Below, in pieces: positions 56,646-64,000 of a DNA stretch of 64,000 nucleotides (position 1 is the stretch's first letter; each line of letters opens with the position of its first letter). The position numbers were made by a program, and so were the translations under genes. This DNA is from Pseudohongiella sp. (GTDB taxonomy: Bacteria > Pseudomonadota > Gammaproteobacteria > Pseudomonadales > Pseudohongiellaceae), in NCBI GenBank assembly GCA_030696315.1, contig JAUYSM010000073.1:1-64000 (forward strand), given 5' to 3'. The notes under the pieces are model-generated. The model had not been told where the DNA came from and searched no databases. It saw only the letters and a list, made by a program, of their open reading frames with translations.

Positions 56646-57677
56646 TTACTTAAGCCATTGTCGGATTTTTCCGACCCCATCAATAACGCTGATTTCAGCA
56701 TAACAGCCATTAATCAGGGTAAGGTTGGGAGGAGCATGACCAATATCCACGTCGTACAGCACTGGGATATTCTTATTGCTCAAATGCTCATTCAATACAT
56801 CCATATAAGTCAAATCATGTGTGTTGTCTGAATCTGGTCTGAAATTTCTGCCTAAAATCAGCGCATTGATCTGGGTGAATACCCCACGAAATTGCATGCT
56901 GTGTATGGCTCGTACCAGTTCGCAGGGACTCATCTCCACATTCTCAAGATACAGCAGCAAGCCATCATTGTGGGTTGAACGGAGTTTGGACAGCTCCAGA
57001 TGAGGTGTGCCAAATAAGTGAATGAGCGTATCCCAGCACCCACCAATCAATCTGCCCGACAGGGTAGTGTCATGGGCTGATTTTTGCAGCCACTTCCATG
57101 TCGTATTGTGTTCGCCAACAACATAGGCAAGTGGATCGATCTCGATTTGTGGCCAACGCATTGTGTGCTTTTCCGAGCTTGCCTGGGTAAAGCTTCCACC
57201 CATGGGCGTGTCCAGATAATTCAAGGTGTTTACAAGCAATGGGTCAACGTTGGTATCGATCAAATCCATCAGATTTGAACAATGTACAGTCGCCCATCCG
57301 ATCATTGAATGAATTGAAACAGCAAGTGTGCTGACATCAGAAAATCCAAATAGCCATTTAGGTTTTGCCCGTGCAAGCTGATCAAAATCCAGCAGAGGTA
57401 AAAGCTCTATCGCTAGTTCACCACCCCATGGTGGGGCAACTGCATCGATATTGTCATCCAGCAAAAACGTCATCAATTCTGTGGCGCGCGCTTCTTTGGA
57501 TGCGCTGACGTGTTTAGGCGAGTTATTCAGGCAGTTGCCAATAATGACCTCATAACCACGGTTTTCAAGCGTCCGCACTATCTCAGAGAAACGCTTTTTG
57601 TGGGTCTCGGCAATGCCGGCAGAAAACGCCGTAATCGCGATCCGACTGCCTTGACGCAGGGGTTGCGGGTAGATCAA
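56646..57677 (-). CDS. S66-family LD-carboxypeptidase / MccF-like peptidase
   Basis: A 343-residue serine peptidase. Segments IAITAFSAGIAETHKKRF, APPWGGELAIELLPLLDF and the nucleophile elbow WLFGFSDVS match S66. The downstream GLLLYLENVEMSPCELVRAI and DIGHAPPNLTLINGCYAEI match the MccF-like branch, with the catalytic Glu and His. Relatives trim murein tetrapeptides in recycling or inactivate microcin C. The MccF-like layout makes either possible; chromosomal context does not decide. Confidence 0.88.
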   Translation of the reverse strand: MIYPQPLRQGSRIAITAFSAGIAETHKKRFSEIVRTLENRGYEVIIGNCLNNSPKHVSASKEARATELMTFLLDDNIDAVAPPWGGELAIELLPLLDFDQLARAKPKWLFGFSDVSTLAVSIHSMIGWATVHCSNLMDLIDTNVDPLLVNTLNYLDTPMGGSFTQASSEKHTMRWPQIEIDPLAYVVGEHNTTWKWLQKSAHDTTLSGRLIGGCWDTLIHLFGTPHLELSKLRSTHNDGLLLYLENVEMSPCELVRAIHSMQFRGVFTQINALILGRNFRPDSDNTHDLTYMDVLNEHLSNKNIPVLYDVDIGHAPPNLTLINGCYAEISVIDGVGKIRQWLK

Positions 57678-57809
57678 TGTGCAGTTCTCCGTGTGAATGC
57701 TGTGACCATGGTGCCAACAATGAATCTCAGGAGCTTATAACATTTTCAGATGGTGAGTATGAGTGCCAATCTGTCAAAGCAATGGTGGTTATAAACTGAT
57801 GCCGTCACG

Positions 57810-59147
57810 TCATGCCAACCCGCTCAAGCGCTCTTTGAGATCTTTAGAGGCATAAAACACAAAGGCGTTACCTTGTCTGGTTTTCTCCAGCAAACCCAGC
57901 GCTTCGAGTGAAAGTAAATCATTTCGTGCCGTCTGGTAGACCACGGCATGTGAGCGCTGATGTGCGTCTACCCGGTAGGCCTCGCCTGCATTACGCAGGG
58001 CATGATTCAAGAGCGCGATCTGCCGGTGGTTAAAACGTCCACGCAGCGCTGTTGAGGTAGCAAGCATTTTCTGCGTTTGCCGCTGTTCACGTACCTTGCG
58101 GTCGACATACTCATGTAGCGCGGCAATCGCTTGGCGAATAGTGTGTAACTGGTGCAGCAGAAAGTAAGTCGTATCGTTCCTGTCCGTTTCCGTGTGGAGG
58201 TAGGCGCGCATGTATTTCACCGGGGCCTTGCGTAATATGTGGCTGATTGAGGTGTATTCCATTAGCCAGTAACCGCTCCGTGCCATTGACCAGTAGAACA
58301 GTGCTCTGGCTGTGCGGCCATTACCATCAGCAAAAGGATGGTCGTAACCAATCATAAAGTGCAGCAAAATGGCGCGTATGACGGGGTGAATAAACGGTTC
58401 AACACTTTCGTCAGCGTTGGCAAAATCGCACAATCTTTGCATGCGTTCAGGTAATTCGGCGTGACTCGGGGGCACATGCAAAGCGGTGTTATCCCTCACA
58501 TCAACCACCTGAACATCGTCTTTGCGGCGATAACAGCCAACATCACTTGGGTCATCCAGCGTGTCTTCCGACAACATCCGGTGCAGCGTCAGAACGTTCT
58601 CAGGTGTTAGCTTTTCCTGTCGCAATGAGCGCAGGTGTTCCATGGCCCGGTAGTTGTTAAAGATCATCCGTTCGCTCAGATCGCGCGGTTTGCGCCCGCT
58701 ACGCAGCATGGCAGCAGCCACTTTGCGTGTGGTGGCTGCACCTTCCAGTTGGCTAGATGTAATGGCTTCCTCGATGAGTGAGCTGATCAGAAAGCGGTGC
58801 GAGTCGGTTTGCAGTGCATCTCCGGCCCCGCGAATCTGGCCAGCTGCATCGCGGTCGATGTGATGCAGACTGATGGTAACCGGTGTAGGTGTGGCAAATA
58901 CAAAAGGCTTTCCTGCTTTATCCAGCAGAGGCAAAGACTGCAGCAGAGAAACGCGAGAGAAGGAAACTGCTGCCCACCACTCCGCGTGTGTCAGGCTGTC
59001 CGGCGCTGGCCGGCGCCTCAGTTCGTCCCAATGCAGGTACTTGCCACCGGGTAATGGAGACATGTGAGGCATAAGCTGCGCCAAACTGTCCGGCGTCAGT
59101 ATTCTCATGATGTCTGAAAATGAAGGCGGATGTTGGGGTAGTCGCAT
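57810..59147 (-). CDS. Fic-domain protein (class II, probable AMP-transferase) with C-terminal winged helix
   Basis: A 445-residue protein. The core motif H270-P-F-A-D-G-N-G-R is intact, so nucleotidyl (usually AMP) transfer is expected. An inhibitory motif S131-SQL-E135-G precedes it, defining class II self-restrained Fic proteins. The C-terminal 80 residues look like a winged helix (LALLNHALRNAGEAYRVD to LSLEALGLLEKTRQGNAF), which could bind DNA. ATG 59147 has no ribosome site; the first operator-like repeat abuts it. ATG 59108 is an alternative. No separate antitoxin gene is adjacent. Confidence 0.87.
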   Translation of the reverse strand: MRLPQHPPSFSDIMRILTPDSLAQLMPHMSPLPGGKYLHWDELRRRPAPDSLTHAEWWAAVSFSRVSLLQSLPLLDKAGKPFVFATPTPVTISLHHIDRDAAGQIRGAGDALQTDSHRFLISSLIEEAITSSQLEGAATTRKVAAAMLRSGRKPRDLSERMIFNNYRAMEHLRSLRQEKLTPENVLTLHRMLSEDTLDDPSDVGCYRRKDDVQVVDVRDNTALHVPPSHAELPERMQRLCDFANADESVEPFIHPVIRAILLHFMIGYDHPFADGNGRTARALFYWSMARSGYWLMEYTSISHILRKAPVKYMRAYLHTETDRNDTTYFLLHQLHTIRQAIAALHEYVDRKVREQRQTQKMLATSTALRGRFNHRQIALLNHALRNAGEAYRVDAHQRSHAVVYQTARNDLLSLEALGLLEKTRQGNAFVFYASKDLKERLSGLA

Positions 59148-59237
59148 TTTCTACTAAATTGGTGTTGGATTAGTAGAAATTAGTATAGAGCTGGGGTTTA
59201 TGTAAAGTCTACTAATTTACAAGTAAGTTAGTAGACT
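59148..59237. promoter_or_regulatory. Two matching inverted repeats in the fic promoter
   Basis: Copy 1: TTTCTACTAA (59148-59157) and TTAGTAGAAA (59170-59179). Copy 2: AGTCTACTAA (59206-59215) and TTAGTAGACT (59228-59237). Both have exact 10-bp arms and a 12-bp spacer, with the core CTACTAA/TTAGTAG shared; centres are 58 bp apart. A further TTAGTA half-site is at 59180. The first copy touches the fic start codon. This is strongly non-random and typical of a self-regulated operator. Confidence 0.75.
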
Positions 59238-59373
59238 ATAGTTTCACAGGCGCTGCCAAAACAATTGCCAGAATGGCTATTCCCGCGACAATCCGTCACA
59301 CCCGTATGATTGCACCTTCCCCTTGCAAGTGGCACAGTAGCCCTCATAAAGTCAGCAAACAGGAGTATTACTC

Positions 59374-60612
59374 ATGAGCGAAAGCAGACATTTCAGCATC
59401 GTGATCGTTGGCGCCGGCGCGGGTGGTATTTCCGTGGCCGCGAGTTTGCTTAAACGCAAACCGGATCTGCAGATAGCGCTGATCGACAAGGCGGAGAAAA
59501 ATTATTACCAACCGGGCTGGACGCTGGTGGGTGGTGGTGCGTTTGATGTGGCAGCAACGGAGCGGTCGATGGCGCCGCTGATTCCCAAAGGCACCCACTG
59601 GATCAAGTCGGCAGTGGCCGGATTTGATCCGGAGAATAACCAGGTCGAGCTCGATGATGGCAGCCGGATCGGCTACGACCGCTTGATTGTTGCACCCGGC
59701 CTGAAACTGAACTGGGCTGGAGTAGAAGGGCTGACCGAAGCGCTGGGCAAAAACGGAGTCACCTCCAACTATCGTTTTGATCTGGCGCCATACACCTGGA
59801 AACTGGTGCAGGGTCTAAAATCAGGCAAGGCCGTGTTTACACAGCCGCCGATGCCGATCAAGTGCGCGGGTGCGCCACAAAAGGCCATGTACCTGTCGTC
59901 AGACCATTGGTTCAAACAAGGTTTGCTGGGTAACAAGATCAATGTGGAAATGTACAACGCGGGTGCGGTGCTGTTTGGTGTGGCCGACTATGTGCCTGCG
60001 CTGATGGAATACGTGAAAAAGTACCAGATCAAACTGAACTTCACCCACAACCTGGTGAAAATTGATGGTGACAGCAAAACCGCCTGGTTTGTAAAGACCA
60101 GTGCTGATGGCAGCAAGGAAACCGTGGAAACGCCGTTTGATATGATTCACGTTTGCCCGCCGCAGCAAGCGCCTGATTTCGTGCGCAGCAGTCCTTTGGC
60201 CGATGCAGCCGGCTGGGTTGATGTGGATCAGGAGACTTTGCGTCACAAGAAGTACGCTAACATCTGGTCGCTCGGCGATGTCATGAATGCGCCCAATGCC
60301 AAAACCATGGCTGCGGCGCGCAAACAGGCGCCAATTGTTGCCGTGAACATGCTGTCCGATATGGGTGTGATGCAGGGCGTCGCGCGTTACGACGGTTACG
60401 GTTCCTGCCCGCTCACCGTAGAGCGCGGCAAAATTGTGTTGGCCGAGTTTGGTTTTGGTGGCAAGCTGCTGCCCAGTTTTCCCGACTGGATCATCAACGG
60501 CACGCAACCCACCCGTGCCGCCTGGATACTGAAAAAAGATTTCCTGCCCTGGATGTACTGGAACGGTATGCTCAAAGGACGAGAGTGGATGGTGACGCCC
60601 ACTACAAAGTGA
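59374..60612 (+). CDS. sqr: Sulfide:quinone oxidoreductase, type II
   Basis: Oxidises sulfide and passes electrons to quinone at the inner membrane. The 412-residue flavoprotein has the dinucleotide motif GAGAGGIS (13-20). C164 in PIKCAGAPQ and C345 in YGSCPLTV fit the two redox cysteines of SQOR-type (type II) enzymes. MIHVCPPQQAP and GDVMNAPNAKTMAAARKQ also match. The amphipathic C terminus (FLPWMYWNGML) is the usual membrane contact. ATG 59374 follows CAGGAG by 8 nt. It is followed by a DUF442-type protein and a SulP permease. Confidence 0.93.
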   Translation: MSESRHFSIVIVGAGAGGISVAASLLKRKPDLQIALIDKAEKNYYQPGWTLVGGGAFDVAATERSMAPLIPKGTHWIKSAVAGFDPENNQVELDDGSRIGYDRLIVAPGLKLNWAGVEGLTEALGKNGVTSNYRFDLAPYTWKLVQGLKSGKAVFTQPPMPIKCAGAPQKAMYLSSDHWFKQGLLGNKINVEMYNAGAVLFGVADYVPALMEYVKKYQIKLNFTHNLVKIDGDSKTAWFVKTSADGSKETVETPFDMIHVCPPQQAPDFVRSSPLADAAGWVDVDQETLRHKKYANIWSLGDVMNAPNAKTMAAARKQAPIVAVNMLSDMGVMQGVARYDGYGSCPLTVERGKIVLAEFGFGGKLLPSFPDWIINGTQPTRAAWILKKDFLPWMYWNGMLKGREWMVTPTTK

Positions 60613-60623
60613 CGACAAACAAC

Positions 60624-60786
60624 GGGACGGAGCTATAGCTCCGTCCCCAATGCCACGAGAAAAGGTATCCGGCCAAAAACCGGGAACGAAGCCACTGAAG
60701 AAAGGGGACGGAGCCATGGCTCCGTCCCCGGTGCCAGTCCCCGGTGCCAGTCCCCGGTGCCAAACAAGGGGACGGTGCCAGTCCCC
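60624..60786. repeat. REP-like cluster of GGGGACGG palindromes and 13-bp tandem repeats
   Basis: Within 163 bp there are: a perfect 24-bp palindrome (60624-60647) with arms GGGACGGAGCTA; a perfect 26-bp palindrome (60704-60729) with arms GGGGACGGAGCCA; nearly three head-to-tail copies of CCCCGGTGCCAGT (60726-60762); and a third hairpin GGGGAC-GGTGCCA-GTCCCC (60768-60786). The shared GGGGACGG/CCGTCCCC word is typical of REP/BIME elements. It separates sqr from the next gene and may also end or stabilise transcripts. Confidence 0.8.
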
Positions 60787-60806
60787 CTAACCAAGAGAGC
60801 ATTTTA

Positions 60807-61232
60807 ATGACACAAGCAAAATGGGTAACCGACGACTTCGCAGTCGCTGAACAAATCACTGCCGACGATGTAGACACACTCGCCGCAGCTGGCTTCAAAT
60901 CCATTATCTGCAATCGCCCCGATGGCGAAAGCTATGGCCAGCCACCGCGTTATGAAATTGAAGCGGTAGCAGAAGAGCACGACATCAAATTCAGTTACAT
61001 CCCGGTGGTATCGGGCCAGCTGACCATGGAAGACATTGCGTCCATGAGCGCCGCGCTGGATGAACTGCCCAAACCCATTCTGGCGTTCTGCCGCAGCGGC
61101 ACACGTTCCATACAGCTGTGGGGGTTGGCGTCAGGTGTGAAAGGCATGGCACCGGAAGCGATCGTCTCGGCGGGAACGGCCGCCGGTTATGATCTGAGTG
61201 GTGTTGCCAACTGGTTAAGTCAGCAAGAGTGA
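60807..61232 (+). CDS. DUF442 (TIGR01244) phosphatase-fold protein of sulfur loci
   Basis: A 141-residue protein of the protein-tyrosine-phosphatase fold with the active loop FCRSGTRS (Cys nucleophile) and the N-terminal FKSIICNRPDGE typical of DUF442/TIGR01244. Such domains accompany sulfide and persulfide oxidation genes (for example Blh-type fusions), where a role in sulfur handling is proposed but not proven. ATG 60807 has AAGAGAG upstream; a longer frame from 60744 runs through the repeat cluster and is rejected. It sits between sqr and a SulP gene. Confidence 0.87.
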   Translation: MTQAKWVTDDFAVAEQITADDVDTLAAAGFKSIICNRPDGESYGQPPRYEIEAVAEEHDIKFSYIPVVSGQLTMEDIASMSAALDELPKPILAFCRSGTRSIQLWGLASGVKGMAPEAIVSAGTAAGYDLSGVANWLSQQE

Positions 61233-61250
61233 TGTCAGCAGGAGAATAGT

Positions 61251-62984
61251 TTGGCTGCCAAAGGGTTAAAACGCTGGTTGCCCATACTGGAGTGGGGAGC
61301 GCAGTACAAGGGGCGCCAGTTTGCGGACGACTTTCTGGCGGCCGTGATCGTGATGGTCATGCTGGTGCCGCAGTCGTTGGCCTACGCGATGTTGGCTGGC
61401 CTGCCACCTGAGATGGGCCTGTATGCCAGTATTTTGCCCTTGGTGGCATACACCTTGTTTGGCACCAGTCGCGCGCTGTCAGTCGGGCCCGTTGCTGTGA
61501 TTTCTTTGATGACCGCCGCTGCCATCAGCCGTCTTGAGCTGAGTGACCCCTCACAAATAGTTTCTGCGGCCATGATTCTGGCCATGATGTCGGGCCTGTT
61601 CCTGTTGTTGATGGGCGTCTTGCGCCTCGGTTTTGTTGCCAATTTTTTATCACATCCGGTCATTGCAGGTTTTATTACCGCGTCAGGCATCCTGATTGCG
61701 CTGGGGCAGGTTCCCGCCTTACTCGGCATCAGTGCGGGCGGTCACAATCTGCCAGAGTTGCTGCACTCGCTGTTGATCGCCTTGATCGCGGCGGTGCCTG
61801 ACCCCAACTGGCCAACGGTAATCGTTGGGCTGGTCACGCTTATTTATCTGTTCTGGTCGCGTAAAGCATTGGCGCCCTTGTTGCAGAAAGCTGGCTTGTC
61901 AGCACGTGCTGCGACGATGTCGGCGCGCTTGAGTCCCATTGTGGCGGTTGTTGGCAGCGGGGCTGCGGCCTGGGGATTGGATCTTGGAAGTAAAGGTCTG
62001 GCGCTGGTCGGCAACGTGCCCGCCGGATTGCCGGGTTTGTCATTGCCTGAGTTTTCAATGCCCTTGTGGCAAGCACTGGCAGGACCGGCGATCCTGATTG
62101 CTATCCTGGGGTTTGTGGAGTCGGTGTCGGTTGCGCAAGGATTGGCGGCTAAAAAGCGTGAACGTATCGATCCGGATCAGGAATTGATCGGGCTTGGCAG
62201 CTCGAATATCGCCGCATCGCTGGCTGGTGGTTTTCCGGTAGCTGGCGGTTTCTCGCGCTCAGTGGTCAATTTTGATGCCGGCGCTGCGACACCTGCAGCT
62301 GGCTTACTGGCAGCCTTGTTGATGGCCGCTGCCACATTTTTCCTGATGCCGCTGCTGGCCTGGTTGCCGCGCGCTACTTTGGCCGCCACGATCATTGTTG
62401 CGGTGTGGTCACTGGTGGATTTCAGTATCGTTAAAAAGGCCTGGGGCTACTCACACGCAGATTTTCTGGCGGTGTTCAGCACCATTGTGGTGACGCTGGC
62501 GGTAGGTGTGGAAGCCGGTGTGGCTGCCGGGGTATTGGTATCCATTCTGGTGCACCTGTACAAAAGCTCGCGCCCACATGTGGCGATTGTGGGTGAAGTG
62601 CCGGGTACCGAGCATTTTCGTAATGTGCTGCGACATCAGGTGATCACACACGCACATATTCTTTCCCTGCGCGTGGATGAAAGCCTGTATTTTGCCAATA
62701 CGCGATTTCTTGAGGATCTGATTTACAAAGAAATTGCCGAGCGACCCGCACTCAAGCACGTCATTCTGATGTGCAGCGCGGTCAATGAAATTGACCTGAG
62801 TGCGCTGGAGTCACTGGAGGCTATAAACAACCGACTGGGAGAGCTGGGTATCAAGCTGCATTTGTCGGAAGTCAAAGGTCTGGTGATGGACGCGTTGAAG
62901 CGTAGCCACTTTCTGCATGACATTACCGGCAAGGTGTATCTCAGCCAGCATCAGGCGGTCGCCGATATATTGCTGGCTGAATAG
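61251..62984 (+). CDS. SulP-family anion permease with STAS domain
   Basis: A 577-residue inner-membrane transporter. VPQSLAYAMLAGLPPEMGLYA, LFGTSRALSVGPVAVISLM and GGFPVAGGFSRSVVNFDAGA are diagnostic. A C-terminal STAS domain (about 440-577) includes LRVDESLYFANTRFLED and VNEIDLSALESLEAI. TTG 61251 follows AGGAGAA by 5 nt. It is 18 nt after the DUF442 gene, so sqr-DUF442-sulP look like one unit. It could import or export sulfate, sulfite or another anion linked to sulfide oxidation. Confidence 0.92.
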   Translation: MAAKGLKRWLPILEWGAQYKGRQFADDFLAAVIVMVMLVPQSLAYAMLAGLPPEMGLYASILPLVAYTLFGTSRALSVGPVAVISLMTAAAISRLELSDPSQIVSAAMILAMMSGLFLLLMGVLRLGFVANFLSHPVIAGFITASGILIALGQVPALLGISAGGHNLPELLHSLLIALIAAVPDPNWPTVIVGLVTLIYLFWSRKALAPLLQKAGLSARAATMSARLSPIVAVVGSGAAAWGLDLGSKGLALVGNVPAGLPGLSLPEFSMPLWQALAGPAILIAILGFVESVSVAQGLAAKKRERIDPDQELIGLGSSNIAASLAGGFPVAGGFSRSVVNFDAGAATPAAGLLAALLMAAATFFLMPLLAWLPRATLAATIIVAVWSLVDFSIVKKAWGYSHADFLAVFSTIVVTLAVGVEAGVAAGVLVSILVHLYKSSRPHVAIVGEVPGTEHFRNVLRHQVITHAHILSLRVDESLYFANTRFLEDLIYKEIAERPALKHVILMCSAVNEIDLSALESLEAINNRLGELGIKLHLSEVKGLVMDALKRSHFLHDITGKVYLSQHQAVADILLAE

Positions 62985-62991
62985 TTTTAAC

Positions 62992-63507
62992 CTATAAGCT
63001 GCTGCCACCCGACAGGAAGTCGCGTTTACCCAGCGGCACGCCGTTGTGTCGCAAAATGTTGTAGGCAGTAGCCACATGGAAGTACAGATTGGGGAATACC
63101 CAGTGGTTCAGATACTGCAAGCCTTTAAATTCAAACTCACTAGACCCGGCCTGAATTTTGATGTGCTTCTCCTCAGAGCCGTCGATCTGAGCGGGTGTCA
63201 GCGTTTCAAGAAACGCGATGGTTTTGGCAAGGCGTGCCTGCAGTTCTTCGAACGTGCTCTCGGTATCATCGAATTTGGGATTGTCGACGCTCGCCAATCG
63301 GGCGCCACCGCCTTTGACCATGTCGCTGGCAATCTGGATCTGGCGTGAAAGCGGGAACATATCTGGTGCCAGCCGGCCATTGACCAGCACCGACGGGTCA
63401 ATATTTCTGCTGGTAGCCGAGGCCTCAGCCTTGCTCAGAATAGCTGACAGATTTTTAAGTACATGGATAAAAACGGGTACAGAGTTGGTGTACATGGACT
63501 GCGTCAT
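62992..63507 (-). CDS. DUF1993 family protein
   Basis: A 171-residue cytoplasmic protein matching DUF1993 along its length: YTNSVPVFIHVLKNLSAIL, LAPDMFPLSRQIQIASD, and C-terminal NHWVFPNLYFHVATAYNILRHNGVPLGKRDFL. The fold is DinB-like; function unknown. It converges on the SulP gene with a 7-nt gap. Confidence 0.88.
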   Translation of the reverse strand: MTQSMYTNSVPVFIHVLKNLSAILSKAEASATSRNIDPSVLVNGRLAPDMFPLSRQIQIASDMVKGGGARLASVDNPKFDDTESTFEELQARLAKTIAFLETLTPAQIDGSEEKHIKIQAGSSEFEFKGLQYLNHWVFPNLYFHVATAYNILRHNGVPLGKRDFLSGGSSL

Positions 63508-63545
63508 AGAAACCTCAATACGTTAAAAAGAAAATGCGCTAATGC

Positions 63546-64000
63546 TTAGCGCTCCACTGCGATAGCCACGCCTTGTCCGCCACCAATACACAAGGTCGCT
63601 ATGCCTTTGTGTACATCACGGCGAATCATCTCGTGAATCAGGGTGACCAGCACACGGCAACCCGAGGCACCGATCGGGTGGCCCAAGGCAATGGCGCCAC
63701 CGTTGACGTTGACCTTGTTCATATCCCACTGCAGTTCTTTGGCGACGGCCAATGACTGGGCGGCAAAGGCTTCATTGGCTTCGATCAAATCCACCTCGTC
63801 CAGTGTCCAGCCGGCCTTGGCCAGCACACGTTGGGTGGCAGATACCGGGCCTATGCCCATGATGGCGGGATCAACACCAGCATTGGCCCAGGCTTTGATG
63901 CTTACCAAGGGCTTGAGGCCCAGCGCGTCGGCGCGTTTTCTGCTGCACACAATCACCGCGGCTGCGCCGTCATTCAGGCCAGAGGCATTGCCGGCAGTGA
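63546..64000 (-). CDS. Acetyl-CoA C-acetyltransferase (thiolase), 5' part missing
   Basis: The last 150 codons of a thiolase, open to the window edge. The catalytic residues of the C-terminal half are present: NEAFAAQ, the His in [11 protein letters not shown] and the Cys in [13 protein letters not shown]. An upstream [17 protein letters not shown] stretch is visible at the edge. The sequence is closest to the AtoB/PhaA biosynthetic type, which interconverts two acetyl-CoA and acetoacetyl-CoA. About 240 residues, including the nucleophile Cys, lie outside. It would feed acetyl-CoA to the glyoxylate enzymes at the other end of the window. Confidence 0.93.
   Translation of the reverse strand, partial: TAGNASGLNDGAAAVIVCSRKRADALGLKPLVSIKAWANAGVDPAIMGIGPVSATQRVLAKAGWTLDEVDLIEANEAFAAQSLAVAKELQWDMNKVNVNGGAIALGHPIGASGCRVLVTLIHEMIRRDVHKGIATLCIGGGQGVAIAVER

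Noticed and set aside
60744..60806. Upstream extension of the DUF442 protein
   Set aside because: It would translate the REP-like repeats (PVPGAKQGDGASPP); ATG 60807 begins the family-like sequence.

Overview
The window reads as chromosomal DNA of a free-living, aerobic, Gram-negative gammaproteobacterium, probably marine or aquatic. It is moderate in GC and densely coded. It carries the glyoxylate-shunt set with AceK, PQQ biosynthesis, a type II sulfide:quinone oxidoreductase, two SulP transporters, Tat- and Sec-exported proteins, lipoproteins, an RTX giant protein and a sigma-54 regulator. I saw no rRNA, tRNA, CRISPR array, insertion sequence or prophage. I cannot name the genus from the sequence alone.

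Layout, left to right. 1-5.3 kb: glyoxylate shunt, with aceA-aceK on the minus strand (aceK cut by the window edge) divergent from malate synthase G. 5.4-10.6 kb: an LpxH-like metallophosphoesterase, a LysR regulator, then udk, a CNT nucleoside transporter and a 2-oxoglutarate/Fe(II) oxygenase, followed by a convergent DUF1761 protein. 10.8-13.9 kb: first sulfur-type module (TsdA-like dihaem cytochrome c, SulP permease, Tat-exported DsrE-like protein). 14-27.4 kb: surface/biofilm region with a secreted VCBS/FG-GAP protein, a roughly 3,017-residue RTX protein that also contains seven FG-GAP repeats, and a haemerythrin-PAS-GGDEF-EAL protein. 27.5-31.3 kb: L-serine dehydratase behind a YadG/YadH-like ABC exporter, divergent from a HbpS/GlcG-like secreted protein. 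31.3-37.4 kb: minus-strand run with two paralogous secreted proteins of unknown function, DUF1853, DUF2200, an exported esterase and a serine beta-lactamase-like hydrolase. 37.6-45 kb: MacAB-like efflux system followed by its likely NtrC-type response regulator and histidine kinase, with a sigma-54 promoter-like element immediately upstream. 45-51.5 kb: pqqABCDE (pqqA is a 23-codon gene), divergent from prolyl iminopeptidase-HisKA_3 kinase-NarL-type regulator. 51.6-53.2 kb: Tat-exported nitroreductase-like protein plus MarR regulator, preceded by a tandem operator. 53.3-59.1 kb: minus-strand housekeeping and accessory genes ending in a Fic-domain protein whose upstream region holds two matching inverted repeats. 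59.4-63 kb: second sulfur module (SQR, DUF442-type phosphatase-fold protein, SulP) containing a REP-like cluster of palindromes. 63-64 kb: DUF1993 protein and the 3' part of a thiolase.

How they work together: acetate/fatty-acid use (AceA, GlcB, AceK, thiolase), serine breakdown to pyruvate, nucleoside salvage, oxidation of reduced sulfur with anion transport, PQQ supply for periplasmic dehydrogenases encoded elsewhere, envelope defence (MacAB, S66 peptidase, ABC exporter) and c-di-GMP-linked surface attachment. The least explained items are the operator-like repeats at fic, marR and pqqA, the leaderless-looking sigma-54 promoter, the secreted paralogue pair, and the oxygenase in the nucleoside operon.
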